This document shows, in pieces, positions 25,601-34,602 of a DNA stretch of 35,097 bases. This stretch comes from Pseudomonadota bacterium (GTDB taxonomy: Bacteria > Pseudomonadota > Gammaproteobacteria > Steroidobacterales > Steroidobacteraceae). The stretch is from assembly GCA_021792555.1 (NCBI GenBank), contig JAJYUL010000038.1:1-35097 (forward strand), given 5' to 3'. How positions within the stretch are numbered: position 1 is the first letter of the stretch; each line of letters opens with the position of its first letter. The translations under genes and the position numbers were made by a program. The notes beneath the pieces were generated by a model. It saw only the letters and a program-made list of their open reading frames with translations, did not search any database and had not been told where the DNA came from.

Positions 25601-28400
25601 GGCCGAGGTGCGCCGGCACAGCGGTTCGCACACCGCGCGCGCGCTGTTGGAATACGAGCAGGCGCTCGCCGGCGAGCCGCCCGCCTCAGCCGCGGCGCCG
25701 CCGGCGGTCGCCGAATCGGCGCCGCGCTACGGCCGGATCGATGCGGCCGCACGGCACGACATCGTCATCCACAATGCGCGCGAGCACAATCTCAAGAGCA
25801 TCGACGCGCGCATTCCGCGCGACCGCTTCACGGTGATCACCGGTGTGTCGGGATCCGGCAAGTCGACGCTGGCGTTCGACATCCTGTTCAACGAAGGCCA
25901 GCGCCGCTATCTGGAATCCCTGAACGCGTACGCCCGCCAGTTCGTGCAGCCGGCCGCGCGCCCCGACGTGGATGCGATCTTCGGCATTCCGCCAACGGTG
26001 GCCATCGAGCAGCGCACCAGCCGCGGCGGACGCAAGAGCACCGTGGCGACGCTCACTGAGATCTACCACTTCCTGCGCCTGCTCTACGTGAAGCTCGGCA
26101 CCCAGTATTGCCCGGACTGCGCGGTGGCCATCGAGCCGCAGAGCGGCGCGTCGATCGCGGCGCGTCTGCTGCGCGAGTACCGCGGCAAGCGCATCGCGCT
26201 GCTCGCTCCGCTCGTCGTGGCGCGCAAGGGCTACTACACGGATCTGGCCAAATGGGCGCACAAGAAGGGGTTCAAGACGCTGCGCGTCGACGGCAGCGCG
26301 CTGCCGACGGCGAAGTGGCCGCGCCTCTCGCGCTTCAAGGAGCACACCATCGAGCTGCCGGTCGCCGAGATCGAAGTCGGCGCCCACACCGACACCGAGC
26401 TGCACCAGGGACTCGCGCGCGCGCTCGATTTCGGCAAGGGGCTGGTGCACGTGCTCGCGCCGAATGCCGCCCGCGTGACGGTGTTCTCCACCAAGCGCGC
26501 CTGTCCGTCGTGCGGACGCAGCTTCGCCGAGCCCGATCCACGTCTGTTCTCGTTCAATTCCAAGCATGGCTGGTGCGAGAGCTGCTACGGCACCGGGGTG
26601 GCAATGGCGGGCTTCGATGCCGAGCAGACCGGCGAGGAGCACTGGTGGAACGACTGGCTCGAGGGCGAGCCGCAGCCGTGCCCGGCCTGCCAGGGGCGGC
26701 GGCTCAACCCGGTCGCGCTCGCCGTGCGCTTTCGCGAGCGCTCCATCGCCGACCTGACGCTCGAGCCGGTGCTGCGGGCCGCGGAGTTCTTCCGGCGGCT
26801 CAAACTTTCCGCGCGCGAGCGGCAGATCGCCCGCGATCTGCTCGCGGAGATCCGCTCACGGCTGGCGTTTCTCGAGCGCGTGGGGCTCGGCTACCTGCAG
26901 CTCGACCGCTCCGCCCCGACCCTCTCCGGCGGCGAGGCGCAGCGTATCCGCCTCGCCGCGCAGCTCGGCTCGAATCTGCAGGGCGTGTGCTACGTGCTCG
27001 ACGAGCCGACCATCGGGCTGCATCCGCGCGACAACGAGATTCTGCTCGATTCGCTCGCGGAGCTCGCGAGCCACCGCAACACCCTGGTCGTGGTGGAGCA
27101 CGATGAGGACACCATCCGGCGCGCCGATCACGTGCTCGATCTCGGCCCGGGTGCCGGCGTGCTCGGCGGTGAAATCGTCGGCGCCGGAACGGTGAAGGAG
27201 TTGATGCGCAACCCGCGCTCGGTCACCGGGCGTTTCCTGCGCCACCCGCTGCAACATCCGTCCGTGCCGCGCCGCGCAACGGACGCGAAGACCGCTCATC
27301 TGACGCTCGAGAAAATCGCCCTGCACAACGTGCAGGGCGACGTGAAGATTCCGCTCGGCCGCCTGGTGGTCGTCACGGGCGTGTCGGGCTCAGGCAAATC
27401 GACCGTCGCCCGCGACGTGCTGTACACCAATCTGCGCCGCCTGCTCGGGAACGCCGAAAAGCCCTCGGGCCAGCGCGCGGCCAAAAGAACCGCGCGGCGC
27501 ACCCGCAAGGCCTCGGGCGCGGAACTCGCCGGCTGCCGCGCCGTTCGCGGGCTGGAACACCTCGATCGCGTCCTGGAAGTCGACCAGACCCCGATCGGCA
27601 AGACACCGCGCTCGTGCCCCGCGACCTACATCGGGTTCTGGGACGACATCCGGCGGATCTACGCGGCGACCAGCGAGGCGCGTCTGCGCGGCTACACCGC
27701 CAGCCGCTTCTCCTTCAACACCGCGGGCGGGCGCTGCGACGCGTGCGAGGGCCAGGGCGTCAAGACCATCGAGATGAGCTTCCTGCCCGACGTGAAGGTG
27801 GTGTGCGATGTGTGCGGCGGCCGGCGCTTCAATTCCGAGACGCTCGCGGTGCTCTGGCGGGACAAGAGCATCGGCGATGTGCTGACGATGAATGTCGATA
27901 CGGCGGTGTCGTTCTTCGCCGCGCACGCGCGCATCCACCACGCGTTGAAGCTGCTTCAGGACGTGGGACTCGGCTACCTGACGCTCGGGCAGCAGAGCCC
28001 CACCCTCTCCGGCGGCGAGGCGCAGCGCATCAAGCTGGTCACGGAGCTGGCCAAAGTGCGCGATCCGGGACCGCGCCCGCCCGGGGCGCCGCGGGCGGGC
28101 AAGCACACGCTGTACGTGCTCGATGAGCCGACCGTGGGACTGCACATGGCCGACGTGGAGAAGCTGATCCATGTGCTGCACCGGCTGGTTGACGCCGGCA
28201 ACACCGCAGTGGTCGTGGAGCACAACCTGGACGTCATGGCCGAGGCGGACTGGATCCTCGACCTGGGACCGGAGGCCGGCGAGCGCGGCGGGCGCATCGT
28301 GGCGCAGGGCACCCCCGCCGCAGTCGTGCGCCGCGCCAGACACTCGCATACCGGCCGCGTGCTGGCACAGTTCCTCGCGACGCGGCACGCCGGCGATTGA
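22662..28400 (+). CDS. uvrA: Double-length UvrA (two tandem UvrA modules, four ABC ATPase sites)
   Basis: At 1912 residues this is twice the normal UvrA (~940). Four Walker A motifs 'GVSGSGKS' begin at residues 36, 688, 1061 and 1573; four ABC signatures 'LSGGE' at 521, 882, 1421 and 1782. Each module has both UvrA zinc modules: C270/C273/C294/C297 and C787/C790/C810/C813, then C1281/C1284/C1305/C1308 and C1692/C1695/C1715/C1718. An Ala/Pro-rich linker (about 1008-1035) joins the halves. UvrA finds DNA lesions in nucleotide excision repair as a dimer; a tandem protein could be a covalent dimer. Module 2 keeps a UvrB-binding-like segment ('[19 protein letters not shown]'), while the equivalent part of module 1 is divergent and has a basic insert (about 186-209). 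Similar giant UvrA paralogs are known from some proteobacteria. A separate canonical UvrA may exist elsewhere. ATG 22662 follows AAGGA closely. Confidence 0.93.
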   Translation: MTDAHRDVIRVRGARQNNLKNLDLEIPLNELVVVTGVSGSGKSSLVFDTLYAEGQRRYVETFSPYARQFLDRMDKPQVDAISGIPPAIAIDQTNPVRTSRSTVGTMTELNDHLKLLFARTGSLYCQRCGQPVRRDTPESIHRDLLARAAAAGDPRLLVTFPVEVPANFTPEEVRALLEKQGYTRFIEPPPQAPSRARTGKGRRKAPAAPAITFEVVQDRLRAGNAERSRILESLETALRVGRGKVNIRVVDAADPPNTLSIWRYSSGLHCAECDLSYLEPTPSLFSFNSPVGACETCRGFGRVIGIDYGLVVPDDSKSLRGGAIKPWQTQSYAECQQDLEKFARKRGVPLDAAWRDLSAEHRRWVIEGEGDWSKGVWYGAKRFFAWLESRSYKMHVRVLLSRYRAYTPCETCGGARLKTQGLLWRVGGRDAADAALGDTPRFQPRAAEWSEATRQRLPGLSLHDIMLLPVTRARAFFEQLQLPKPLDEATDLLLGQIRARFGYLADVGLGYLTLDRQSRTLSGGEVQRINLTTALGTSLVNTLFVLDEPSIGLHPRDMQRVIGVMKRLRDAGNSLLVVEHDPQIMLEADRILDIGPGAGERGGQIVFFGTPREIRRSAHSITGEYLSGRRHVSAERAVRPAAAGAAPPGEVVAEARSNRWIELRAVSQHNLKSIDVRIPLKRLVCVTGVSGSGKSTLIEDVLYPALLKYHGKPTEAPGAFAALAGAELIDDVVMVDQSPIGRTTRSNPASYVGAFDAIRALFAAEPAALERKYTAGTFSFNSGNGRCPTCSGNGFEHVEMQFLSDVYLRCPDCNGRRYRDEVLDIRREGSDGRRASIADVLEMTVTEALAFFRDSREVCARLAPLADVGLEYVTLGQPVPTLSGGEAQRLKLAGHLAQAGSVLSSITHKGKLFLFDEPTTGLHFQDVTRLLMAFRKLLAAGHSLLVIEHNLDVIRACDWIIDLGPEGGEDGGHIVCVGTPAEVRRHSGSHTARALLEYEQALAGEPPASAAAPPAVAESAPRYGRIDAAARHDIVIHNAREHNLKSIDARIPRDRFTVITGVSGSGKSTLAFDILFNEGQRRYLESLNAYARQFVQPAARPDVDAIFGIPPTVAIEQRTSRGGRKSTVATLTEIYHFLRLLYVKLGTQYCPDCAVAIEPQSGASIAARLLREYRGKRIALLAPLVVARKGYYTDLAKWAHKKGFKTLRVDGSALPTAKWPRLSRFKEHTIELPVAEIEVGAHTDTELHQGLARALDFGKGLVHVLAPNAARVTVFSTKRACPSCGRSFAEPDPRLFSFNSKHGWCESCYGTGVAMAGFDAEQTGEEHWWNDWLEGEPQPCPACQGRRLNPVALAVRFRERSIADLTLEPVLRAAEFFRRLKLSARERQIARDLLAEIRSRLAFLERVGLGYLQLDRSAPTLSGGEAQRIRLAAQLGSNLQGVCYVLDEPTIGLHPRDNEILLDSLAELASHRNTLVVVEHDEDTIRRADHVLDLGPGAGVLGGEIVGAGTVKELMRNPRSVTGRFLRHPLQHPSVPRRATDAKTAHLTLEKIALHNVQGDVKIPLGRLVVVTGVSGSGKSTVARDVLYTNLRRLLGNAEKPSGQRAAKRTARRTRKASGAELAGCRAVRGLEHLDRVLEVDQTPIGKTPRSCPATYIGFWDDIRRIYAATSEARLRGYTASRFSFNTAGGRCDACEGQGVKTIEMSFLPDVKVVCDVCGGRRFNSETLAVLWRDKSIGDVLTMNVDTAVSFFAAHARIHHALKLLQDVGLGYLTLGQQSPTLSGGEAQRIKLVTELAKVRDPGPRPPGAPRAGKHTLYVLDEPTVGLHMADVEKLIHVLHRLVDAGNTAVVVEHNLDVMAEADWILDLGPEAGERGGRIVAQGTPAAVVRRARHSHTGRVLAQFLATRHAGD

Positions 28401-28414
28401 GGTACAGTGCCCGC

Positions 28415-28717
28415 ATGGGACACGAGCTGGTCTGCTGGAAGTGCGGCGCGTCGCTGGCGGCGCTGACGCTGCCGCTGCGCCGGCTCGAGGAATGCCCGCG
28501 CTGCCGCGCGCAACTGCACGTCTGCCGGATGTGCCTCGAGTACGACACGACGGTGGCCACACGGTGCCGTGAGCCAACGGCCGAGGAAGTGCGCAACAAG
28601 GAGGGAGCCAACTTCTGCGATTTCTTCAAGCCGCGCCCGGGCGCCTACACGGCGCCGAACACGGCCGAAGCCGAGCGGGCCCGCGCCGAGCTGGACAAGC
28701 TGTTCGGCAAGGGCTGA
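28415..28717 (+). CDS. Small cysteine-rich zinc-ribbon protein of unknown function
   Basis: The 100-residue protein has eight cysteines: CxxC pairs at C7/C10, C27/C30 and C37/C40, then C51 and C68. This suits one zinc ribbon (C7/C10 with C27/C30) plus a second metal site. The conserved-looking tail 'CREPTAEEVRNKEGANFCDFFKPRPGAY' is a pattern I recall from short uncharacterised proteobacterial proteins. The C-terminus is charged and helical ('AEAERARAELDKLFGKG'), with no membrane segment. ATG 28415 lies 14 nt after uvrA. No Shine-Dalgarno is evident, but TACAGT (28402-28407), a -10-like hexamer, sits just upstream, so a nearly leaderless transcript is conceivable besides read-through from uvrA. 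Confidence 0.8.
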   Translation: MGHELVCWKCGASLAALTLPLRRLEECPRCRAQLHVCRMCLEYDTTVATRCREPTAEEVRNKEGANFCDFFKPRPGAYTAPNTAEAERARAELDKLFGKG

Positions 28718-28718
28718 C

Positions 28719-28737
28719 GCGGCGAGGAGCACGCCGC
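28719..28737. terminator. Stem-loop between convergent zinc-ribbon and twin-SPOR genes
   Basis: GCGGCG (28719-28724), a 7-nt loop AGGAGCA and CGCCGC (28732-28737) form a perfect 6-bp hairpin that fills the 26-nt gap between two convergent genes. This position is typical of a shared bidirectional terminator, though no T-run is present. Confidence 0.45.
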
Positions 28738-28743
28738 CGGCGG

Positions 28744-30192
28744 TCAGTTCTTCCGGACTCGCTCGCCCAACCGCTCGAGCAGCCGCGTGAACGGCGTGCT
28801 CCTCTCCGTCTTGTCCATCTTGCGCGACTGGCCGGCTCCGCGCGCATCGTCCGCGCTGGCGCGCCCGTCGTCGATGGTCAGCTCGTGCGCGCCGAGAATC
28901 TCCAGCGTCTCCTCAAGCGTCTGCGGCGCCCGGCGCTCGCGCGCATGCACCTTGCTGCCGTTCGTGGCCCGTTTGTTGAACGGGATCGGCCGCAGCTCAT
29001 GCACCGGCGCCTTGGGCGGGGAGGCCTCGGGCGCCGCGGCCGCCTCGTGGGGCGGCGTGTCGGCATCGAACAGCTTGAACTCGTGGTCGACCGATGCGGG
29101 CGCCTTGCGCGCCGGACGCAGCGGGGTGGTCCCCGGCTCGCCGCTCACCCGCTGACGCTCATCGGCGGTCACCGGCACGACGGCGGCGGAGGAGAACTCC
29201 GAGCGCACGTAGCCGGCCACCTGCTTCGCGGAGATCGGATCGTTGAAGAAGCCGAGCCGCAGCCCGTACCACTTGCGCCCTTCACGGCTGCCCTCCACGC
29301 AATAGAGCGTATAGGCGCTGAAGATCGCCAGCGGCGGCAGCTTGTCGAAGCTGATGGGCTGCACCGACCACTTCAGCTGCACGGCGAAGGCGGCCGGCTT
29401 GACGGCCTCGGGCGTGCGACCCTCCAGGCACTGCAGCGCCTGGGCGTCGCTGAGCGGCGGCTCCGGCATCGGCATGGCGCGCGTCTCGCCGGTCGCAGCC
29501 TGCGGCTCATCGAGCGCCGCGAGCACTTCCTTGATGTTGGAGTTCCCGAACACGCCCGGCTTGCGGGCGGCCGCGGGGGGTGTGGTCCGGGCGGCGGCCT
29601 TGGCTGGCTTCGACGGCGCGGGACGCACCGCCGCAGGCTTCGGCGGCGCCGCGCTCGGCGCCTGCGCGGCGGCCGGCGGGTGCACCGTGGGCACGGGCTT
29701 GGCAGATTCGGCAGACGGCGGGGCGGCCTCCTGCACCGCGGCCGTGAGGACGGGCGGAGAAGAGGCCGGCGGCGCGGGCGGCGCGGCCTGGGGGGCGGGC
29801 GGCTCGACCTGGGGGGCCAGCGAGTGCGGGCCGGCCGCATGGGCGGCCTGCGCTTCGGCGGCAGCGACGGCGCGCGCACGCAGCTTCTTGCCGGGCGCCT
29901 CGCCGGCCCAGGCGCCCGGATAGATCTCGCGCACCAGAGCCAGCCAGCTTTCCGCCTCGGCCTGGGTCTCGAAGAACCCCATGTGCAGCCGGAAGCGCTC
30001 GCGCCCTTCCTCGAAGCGGCGGCTGACGAAGAAGTTGAAGCGCTTCAGCTCCGGCATGTCGGCGCGCGGCAGCGCCATGGGCGTGCTCGAGGAGCACAGA
30101 TTGATCACGAACGGGCCCGCTTCGGCGGCGGGCTCCACCGATGATGGCGCGCCGGTCTCGGGGAGCGGCGCCAGATTTTCCGCTGGTGTCAT
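28744..30192 (-). CDS. Twin SPOR-like-domain protein, soluble, under a c-di-GMP riboswitch
   Basis: The 482-residue protein has two related alpha/beta domains of SPOR type. Domain 1 is about 27-97 ('FVINLCSSSTPMAL', 'RFRLHMGFFETQAEAESWLALVRE'). Domain 2 is about 268-342 ('FAVQLKWSVQPISF', 'WYGLRLGFFNDPISAKQVAGYVR'). Both keep the 'R-L-G-F-F' strand followed by a helix. A Pro/Ala-rich linker (about 120-212) separates them, and a charged tail with 'TLEETLEILGAHELTIDDG' (425-443) follows. There is no signal peptide or membrane helix, so it is probably cytoplasmic, unlike classical SPOR proteins that bind denuded peptidoglycan. ATG 30192 is preceded by AAGAGA. The leader contains a GEMM-I riboswitch and its own promoter, so expression should respond to cyclic di-GMP. 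The exact function is unknown. Confidence 0.85.
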   Translation of the reverse strand: MTPAENLAPLPETGAPSSVEPAAEAGPFVINLCSSSTPMALPRADMPELKRFNFFVSRRFEEGRERFRLHMGFFETQAEAESWLALVREIYPGAWAGEAPGKKLRARAVAAAEAQAAHAAGPHSLAPQVEPPAPQAAPPAPPASSPPVLTAAVQEAAPPSAESAKPVPTVHPPAAAQAPSAAPPKPAAVRPAPSKPAKAAARTTPPAAARKPGVFGNSNIKEVLAALDEPQAATGETRAMPMPEPPLSDAQALQCLEGRTPEAVKPAAFAVQLKWSVQPISFDKLPPLAIFSAYTLYCVEGSREGRKWYGLRLGFFNDPISAKQVAGYVRSEFSSAAVVPVTADERQRVSGEPGTTPLRPARKAPASVDHEFKLFDADTPPHEAAAAPEASPPKAPVHELRPIPFNKRATNGSKVHARERRAPQTLEETLEILGAHELTIDDGRASADDARGAGQSRKMDKTERSTPFTRLLERLGERVRKN

Positions 30193-30283
30193 ATCTCTTG
30201 GACGCTCGGTAGAGGTGCCCCGGTCGGCCGGCGACGCGCCCAGGAGATGCGGAGGATGCAAGCGATGCGCCCGAAGCGCGCTC

Positions 30284-30361
30284 GTGGCAGCCCCGCCGTC
30301 ATGGGATCGACCCGAAGACCGGTGGCTTTGCGTCCCCGTCTTTCGACGGGTTTGCCCTTGT
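30284..30361 (-). promoter_or_regulatory. GEMM-I (c-di-GMP-I) riboswitch aptamer
   Basis: The minus strand matches the GEMM-I aptamer block by block. AGGGCAAACC starts at 30358. A GNRA-capped stem CCCGTC-GAAA-GACGGG follows (30350-30335), then GGGACGCAAAGCC, CCGGTC with its partner GACGG, and the closing GGGGCTGCC ending at 30286. The GGCAAACC and ACGCAAAGCC segments and the GAAA tetraloop are the near-invariant parts of the aptamer, as in the Vibrio cholerae Vc2 RNA. The second hairpin is shorter than in Vc2. This class binds cyclic di-GMP. It lies in the 5' leader of the twin-SPOR gene, about 90 nt before the start codon. Outer ends are approximate by several nt. Confidence 0.9.
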
Positions 30362-30372
30362 CACTGACGCAA

Positions 30373-30401
30373 AGTGTCAGCGTGCTGCCCCGGAGTGTCA
30401 A
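30373..30401 (-). promoter_or_regulatory. Promoter of the riboswitch / twin-SPOR transcript
   Basis: On the minus strand a perfect -35 TTGACA (30401-30396) is followed after exactly 17 nt by GACACT (30378-30373), a half-matching -10. Transcription would start near 30366, a few nt before the aptamer. This places the riboswitch at the very 5' end of the mRNA and supports both calls. The -10 lies in an imperfect palindrome (TGACGC-AAA-GTGTCA, 30365-30379). Confidence 0.6.
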
Positions 30402-30469
30402 GCGCCGGATTGAGGCGCAACTCTCAGGTCGTATTTGCCGCAGCGCCGTGCGTACATAACGCGTCGACG

Positions 30470-30509
30470 GCGGCCGGCGCGCGCTTTCTTTATGTCGCGT
30501 ACCGGCCGC
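30470..30509. repeat. 8-bp inverted repeat with 24-nt loop downstream of hutU
   Basis: GCGGCCGG (30470-30477) and CCGGCCGC (30502-30509) are exact inverted repeats 31 nt beyond the hutU stop. The hairpin could end the hut transcript, but the loop is long and no U-tract is seen, so its role is uncertain. Confidence 0.4.
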
Positions 30510-30539
30510 GATATGTAATGAATCGCCCCCCCGACCCGC

Positions 30540-32237
30540 TCAGGCCGGGCCGCCCAGGATCCCCGGCAGGTCGAGCCCCTTCTCCCGGGCACAGGCGATG
30601 GCCTCCGGATAGCCGGCGTCCGCATGGCGCATCACTCCACTCGCCGGGTCGTTCCACAGCACCCGCGCGATGCGCCGCGCCGCCGCTTCGGTACCGTCGC
30701 ACACAATGACCAGGCCCGCGTGTTGGGAGAATCCCATGCCGACGCCGCCGCCGTGATGCAGCGAGACCCAGGTCGCGCCGGAGGCCGTGTTGAGCAGCGC
30801 GTTGAGCAGCGGCCAGTCCGACACCGCGTCGGAGCCGTCGCGCATCGATTCGGTCTCGCGGTTCGGCGAGGCGACCGAGCCGGAGTCCAGGTGATCGCGG
30901 CCGATCACCACCGGCGCCTTCAGTTCCCCCCGCGCGACCATCTCGTTGAACGCGAGACCGAGGCGGTGCCGGTCGCCGAGACCGACCCAACAGATGCGCG
31001 CCGGCAGACCCTGGAAGTGGATGCGCTCGCGCGCCATGTCGAGCCAGTGGTGCAGATGCTTGTCCTCGGGCAGCAGCTCCTTGACCTTCGCGTCCGTCCT
31101 GTAGATGTCCTGCGGGTCGCCCGAGAGCGCCGCCCAGCGGAACGGGCCCTTGCCGCGGCAGAACAGCGGCCGGATGTAGGCCGGCACGAATCCCGGGAAA
31201 TCGAACGCGTTCTTCACGCCCTCCTCGAGCGCCATCTGCCGGATGTTGTTGCCGTAGTCGACGGTCGGCACGCCGGCGGCGTGGAAGTCGAGCATCGCGC
31301 GCACGTGCACGGCCATCGAGGCCTTGGCCGCGCGCATGACGGCCTGCGGATCGCGCTCGCGCATCTCGAGCCAGTGCTCCACGCTCCAGCCGATGGGCAG
31401 GTAGCCGTTCAGCGGGTCATGGGCCGAGGTCTGGTCGGTGAGCAGATCGGGCCGCACGCCGCGCTTGAACAGCTCCGGCAGCACTTGCGCGGCATTGCCG
31501 AGCAGTCCGACCGACACGGCGCGCTTCTGCGCGCAGGCGCGCTGCACGATCGCGAGCGCCTCATCGAGGCTCTCGGCGGCATGGTCGAGATACCCCGAGC
31601 GCAGCCGCATCTCGATGCGCGAGCGCTGGCATTCCACCGCCAGACACGAAGCGCCGGCCATCACGGCAGCGAGCGGCTGCGCGCCGCCCATGCCGCCGAG
31701 CCCGGCGGTGAGCAGCCAGCGGCCTGCGAGGTCCCCGCCGTAGTGGCGCCGGCCCATCTCGACGAAGGTCTCGTAGGTGCCCTGCACGATGCCCTGGCTG
31801 CCGATGTAGATCCACGAGCCCGCGGTCATCTGGCCGAACATCATCAGCCCCTTGCGGTCGAGCTCGTTGAAATGCTCCCAGGTCGCCCAGCGTGGCACGA
31901 GATTGGAGTTGGCGATGAGCACGCGCGGGGCGTCCTCGTGGGTGGTGAACACGCCGACCGGCTTGCCCGACTGGATGAGCAGCGTCTGGTGCGCTTCCAA
32001 CCGCCGCAGCGTGGCAACGATGATGTCGTAGCTCTCCCAGTCGCGCGCGGCGCGCCCGATTCCCCCGTACACGACGAGCTCGGCCGGACGCTCGCCCACG
32101 GCCGGGTCGAGATTGTTCATCAGCATGCGCAACGGCGCCTCGGTGAGCCAGCTCTTGGCGGTGCGCTGCGTGCCAGTGGGCGCGCGGATGACGCGTGTGG
32201 TATCGAGGCGGGTGCGAGGCTTGCGATCTGCGCTCAT
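30540..32237 (-). CDS. hutU: Urocanate hydratase
   Basis: HutU converts urocanate to 4-imidazolone-5-propionate using tightly bound NAD+, the second step of histidine degradation. The 565 residues match the family (~557). Recognisable blocks are '[32 protein letters not shown]', '[24 protein letters not shown]' (each part of the conserved N-terminal half), '[14 protein letters not shown]' for NAD binding, '[16 protein letters not shown]', and the active-site Cys in 'ICWVGLGDR' (C416, equivalent to C410 in Pseudomonas putida). ATG (32237-32235) shares one base with the hutG stop (TGATG). It is the last gene of the hut operon. Confidence 0.97.
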   Translation of the reverse strand: MSADRKPRTRLDTTRVIRAPTGTQRTAKSWLTEAPLRMLMNNLDPAVGERPAELVVYGGIGRAARDWESYDIIVATLRRLEAHQTLLIQSGKPVGVFTTHEDAPRVLIANSNLVPRWATWEHFNELDRKGLMMFGQMTAGSWIYIGSQGIVQGTYETFVEMGRRHYGGDLAGRWLLTAGLGGMGGAQPLAAVMAGASCLAVECQRSRIEMRLRSGYLDHAAESLDEALAIVQRACAQKRAVSVGLLGNAAQVLPELFKRGVRPDLLTDQTSAHDPLNGYLPIGWSVEHWLEMRERDPQAVMRAAKASMAVHVRAMLDFHAAGVPTVDYGNNIRQMALEEGVKNAFDFPGFVPAYIRPLFCRGKGPFRWAALSGDPQDIYRTDAKVKELLPEDKHLHHWLDMARERIHFQGLPARICWVGLGDRHRLGLAFNEMVARGELKAPVVIGRDHLDSGSVASPNRETESMRDGSDAVSDWPLLNALLNTASGATWVSLHHGGGVGMGFSQHAGLVIVCDGTEAAARRIARVLWNDPASGVMRHADAGYPEAIACAREKGLDLPGILGGPA

Positions 32238-33064
32238 CAGGCGGCTCCCGTGGCAGAGTGGGCGAAATTCAGACAGGCCGTGAGCACGCGCTGCAGCACA
32301 GCGCCGAGCGGCGCGGCCCGTTGCGGTTCGAACGGCGGCGGCCAGTTGTGCGGGCCGGGCATGGGCGGTTCATGCAGATAGCCCCGGCAGGCGAGCTCCA
32401 TCTGCACGGCATGCACTTCGTGCTCGGGGCGGCCGTAGTGCCGGGTCGTCCAGCCGCCCACGAAACGACCGTCGGTGACGCGGCTGAAGCTCGGATCCTC
32501 GCACGCGCTCTCGATGGCGCGTGTCAGCGCCGGCGCGCAGCTCGCGCCGCGGTTCGTGCCGATGTTCAGATGCGCCAGCTCGCCGTCGAACAGCCGCGGG
32601 ACGCGCGAGCGAATCGAATGAGCGTCATAGAGCACGACTCGTCCGTGGCGTGCCCGCAGGCGCTCGAGCTCCGCGGCGAGAGCAGCATGATACGGATCGA
32701 AATAACGCGCGCGCCGCTCGGCGATCTCCGCGCTGCCCGGCGCCTGGCCCGCGGCGTAGAGCGGCTCGCCGTCGAAGGTGCTCGTCGGGCACAGCTCAGT
32801 GGTGGCCTGCCCCGGATAGAGCGATGCGCCGGAAGGGTCGCGGTTGACGTCGATCACCGTGCGGCTGATCGTCGTGCGCACCAGGGTCGCCCCGAGCGCA
32901 AGCGCCATCGCATACAGACGCTCGACGTACCAATCCGCGTCCTTGCGCGCGAGCCAGGGGGAAACCAGTCGCGCGGCAATGTCCGGCGGAAGTTCAGTTC
33001 CGGTGTGCGGGAAGCTGACCACGAGCGGCGCTTCGCCGCGCTGCACCTCGAGCCAGCCGCTCAT
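32237..33064 (-). CDS. hutG: N-formylglutamate deformylase
   Basis: The 275-residue member of the N-formylglutamate amidohydrolase family hydrolyses N-formylglutamate to glutamate and formate. This is the last step of the five-step histidine route used by pseudomonads and relatives. Supporting blocks are '[13 protein letters not shown]' (14-26), '[11 protein letters not shown]', '[19 protein letters not shown]', '[17 protein letters not shown]' with Asp/His metal-site residues, '[10 protein letters not shown]' and '[14 protein letters not shown]'-like '[14 protein letters not shown]'. The start ATG (33064) overlaps the hutH stop as ATGA. It is not the arginase-type HutG of Klebsiella or Bacillus. 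A formiminoglutamate deiminase (hutF) would be needed and is not in the window. Confidence 0.95.
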   Translation of the reverse strand: MSGWLEVQRGEAPLVVSFPHTGTELPPDIAARLVSPWLARKDADWYVERLYAMALALGATLVRTTISRTVIDVNRDPSGASLYPGQATTELCPTSTFDGEPLYAAGQAPGSAEIAERRARYFDPYHAALAAELERLRARHGRVVLYDAHSIRSRVPRLFDGELAHLNIGTNRGASCAPALTRAIESACEDPSFSRVTDGRFVGGWTTRHYGRPEHEVHAVQMELACRGYLHEPPMPGPHNWPPPFEPQRAAPLGAVLQRVLTACLNFAHSATGAA

Positions 33065-34602
33065 ACCGGCTCCAGCGACGGCAGCGGCACGCCGACCACC
33101 GCCTGCACGAGCGCGCGCCCGCGCACCAGCTCGCCGGCCGCTTCCAGATCGGCGTGCAGGTAGCGGTCATCCCCGAGCGGCGCGATGCGCGCGCGCACGG
33201 CAGCGCGCACCGCCTCGAGCGGCGCGCTCGAGCGCAGGCCGCGGTGAAAGTCGCAGCCCTGCGCCGCGGTGATCAGCTCGATGCCGACGATCGCGGCGGC
33301 GTTGCGGATCATGCGATGCAGCCGGCGCGCGCCGTGCGCGGCCATCGACACGTGGTCTTCCTGGTTGGCCGACGTCGGGATGGAGTCCACGCTCGCCGGA
33401 TGGGCGCACTGCCTGTTCTCGGCGACCAGCGCCGCGGCGGTCACCTGCGGCATCATCAGGCCGGAGTTAAGTCCCGGGTTCGGGGTCAGGAACGCCGGCA
33501 GCCCCGAGAGCGCCGGGTCGACCAGCATGGCGATGCGTCGCTCGGCGAGCGAGCCGACCTCGCACAGCGCGATGGCCATCACGTCGGCGGCGAATGCGAC
33601 CGGCTCGGCGTGGAAGTTGCCGCCCGAGAGCGCCTCGTCCGTGCCCGGGAAGATGAGCGGATTGTCCGATACTCCGTTGGCTTCGACGGTGAGCGTGGCG
33701 GCCGCGTGGCGCAGCAGGTCGAGCGCCGCGCCCATCACCTGCGGCTGGCAGCGCAGGCAGTACGGATCCTGCACGCGTGGGTCGGACACGCGGTGCGAGT
33801 CGCGGATGGGCGAGCCGGCCATGAGGGCGCGCAGCGCGGCGGCCGTCTCGATCTGGCCGCGATGGCCGCGCAGGGCGTGGATACGCGCATCGAAGGGGGT
33901 ATCGGAGCCCTTGGCCGCTTCGGTAGCGAGCGCGCCGCTCACCAGGGCGGACTGGAACACCGTCTCGAGGTCGAACAGCGCGGCAAGCGCGTTGGCGGTG
34001 GAGAACTGCGTGCCGTTCAACAGCGCCAGACCCTCCTTCGGCGCGAGCGTCAGCGGCTCGAGTCCCGCGCGCCGCAGCGCTTCTGCGGCCGGCGCGCTCG
34101 CCCCGTCCGGCAGGCGGATCTGCCCGACACCGATCAGCGCGCCTGCCAGGTGCGCAAGCGGCGCCAGATCGCCGGATGCGCCGACCGAGCCCTGTGCAGG
34201 CACCACCGGCAGCAGATCGCGCTCGAGCAGCTGGCAAAGCCGCCGGACCGTCTCGGGGCGCACGCCCGAGGCGCCCTGCGCGACGTTGGCGATCTTCAGC
34301 GCCAGCATCAGCCGCGTGACGGGCGCCGGCATGGGCTCGCCGACCCCCGCGCAGTGCGACAGCACGATGTTGCGCTGCAGGCGGATGAGATCGGCCGCCT
34401 CGATGCGCACGCTGGCGAGCTTACCGAATCCGGTGTTGATGCCGTACACGGGCTCGCCGCGCGCGACGATGCGAGTCACCGCCTCGGCGCCGCGGGCAAT
34501 GTGCGCGTAGCAGGCCTCATCGAGCGACACCGGCGCGCCGCGGTACACGGCGGCCCACTCGGCGAGCGAAACCTGTCCGGGCTTGATGAGCGTGGAATTC
34601 AA
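33061..34602 (-). CDS. hutH: Histidine ammonia-lyase (TTG start)
   Basis: HutH removes ammonia from histidine to give urocanate, the entry step of the pathway. The protein is 513 residues from a TTG start (34602-34600). The start is supported by GGAGGGG a few nt upstream, by '[16 protein letters not shown]' matching family N-termini, and by the catalytic Ala-Ser-Gly falling at 142-144 ('[14 protein letters not shown]'), the canonical numbering for the MIO prosthetic group. Also visible are '[12 protein letters not shown]' (Tyr53), '[14 protein letters not shown]', '[15 protein letters not shown]' and '[26 protein letters not shown]'. The TTG overlaps the hutI stop (TTGA). A longer in-frame extension reads through hutI and is rejected. 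Confidence 0.97.
   Translation of the reverse strand: MNSTLIKPGQVSLAEWAAVYRGAPVSLDEACYAHIARGAEAVTRIVARGEPVYGINTGFGKLASVRIEAADLIRLQRNIVLSHCAGVGEPMPAPVTRLMLALKIANVAQGASGVRPETVRRLCQLLERDLLPVVPAQGSVGASGDLAPLAHLAGALIGVGQIRLPDGASAPAAEALRRAGLEPLTLAPKEGLALLNGTQFSTANALAALFDLETVFQSALVSGALATEAAKGSDTPFDARIHALRGHRGQIETAAALRALMAGSPIRDSHRVSDPRVQDPYCLRCQPQVMGAALDLLRHAAATLTVEANGVSDNPLIFPGTDEALSGGNFHAEPVAFAADVMAIALCEVGSLAERRIAMLVDPALSGLPAFLTPNPGLNSGLMMPQVTAAALVAENRQCAHPASVDSIPTSANQEDHVSMAAHGARRLHRMIRNAAAIVGIELITAAQGCDFHRGLRSSAPLEAVRAAVRARIAPLGDDRYLHADLEAAGELVRGRALVQAVVGVPLPSLEPV

Larger units (their letters stand above)
30193..30539. other. 347-nt region between twin-SPOR gene and hutU: promoter, riboswitch and inverted repeat
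   Basis: No protein gene is supported. From right to left the region holds a long-loop inverted repeat after hutU (30470-30509), a promoter (30373-30401), the riboswitch aptamer (30284-30361) and about 90 nt of expression platform before the ATG at 30192. In that platform GCGC (30277-30280) and GCGC (30266-30269) can pair around a TTCG-containing loop. No U-run follows, so control may be translational, or may work through a terminator type I cannot recognise by eye. Confidence 0.7.
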
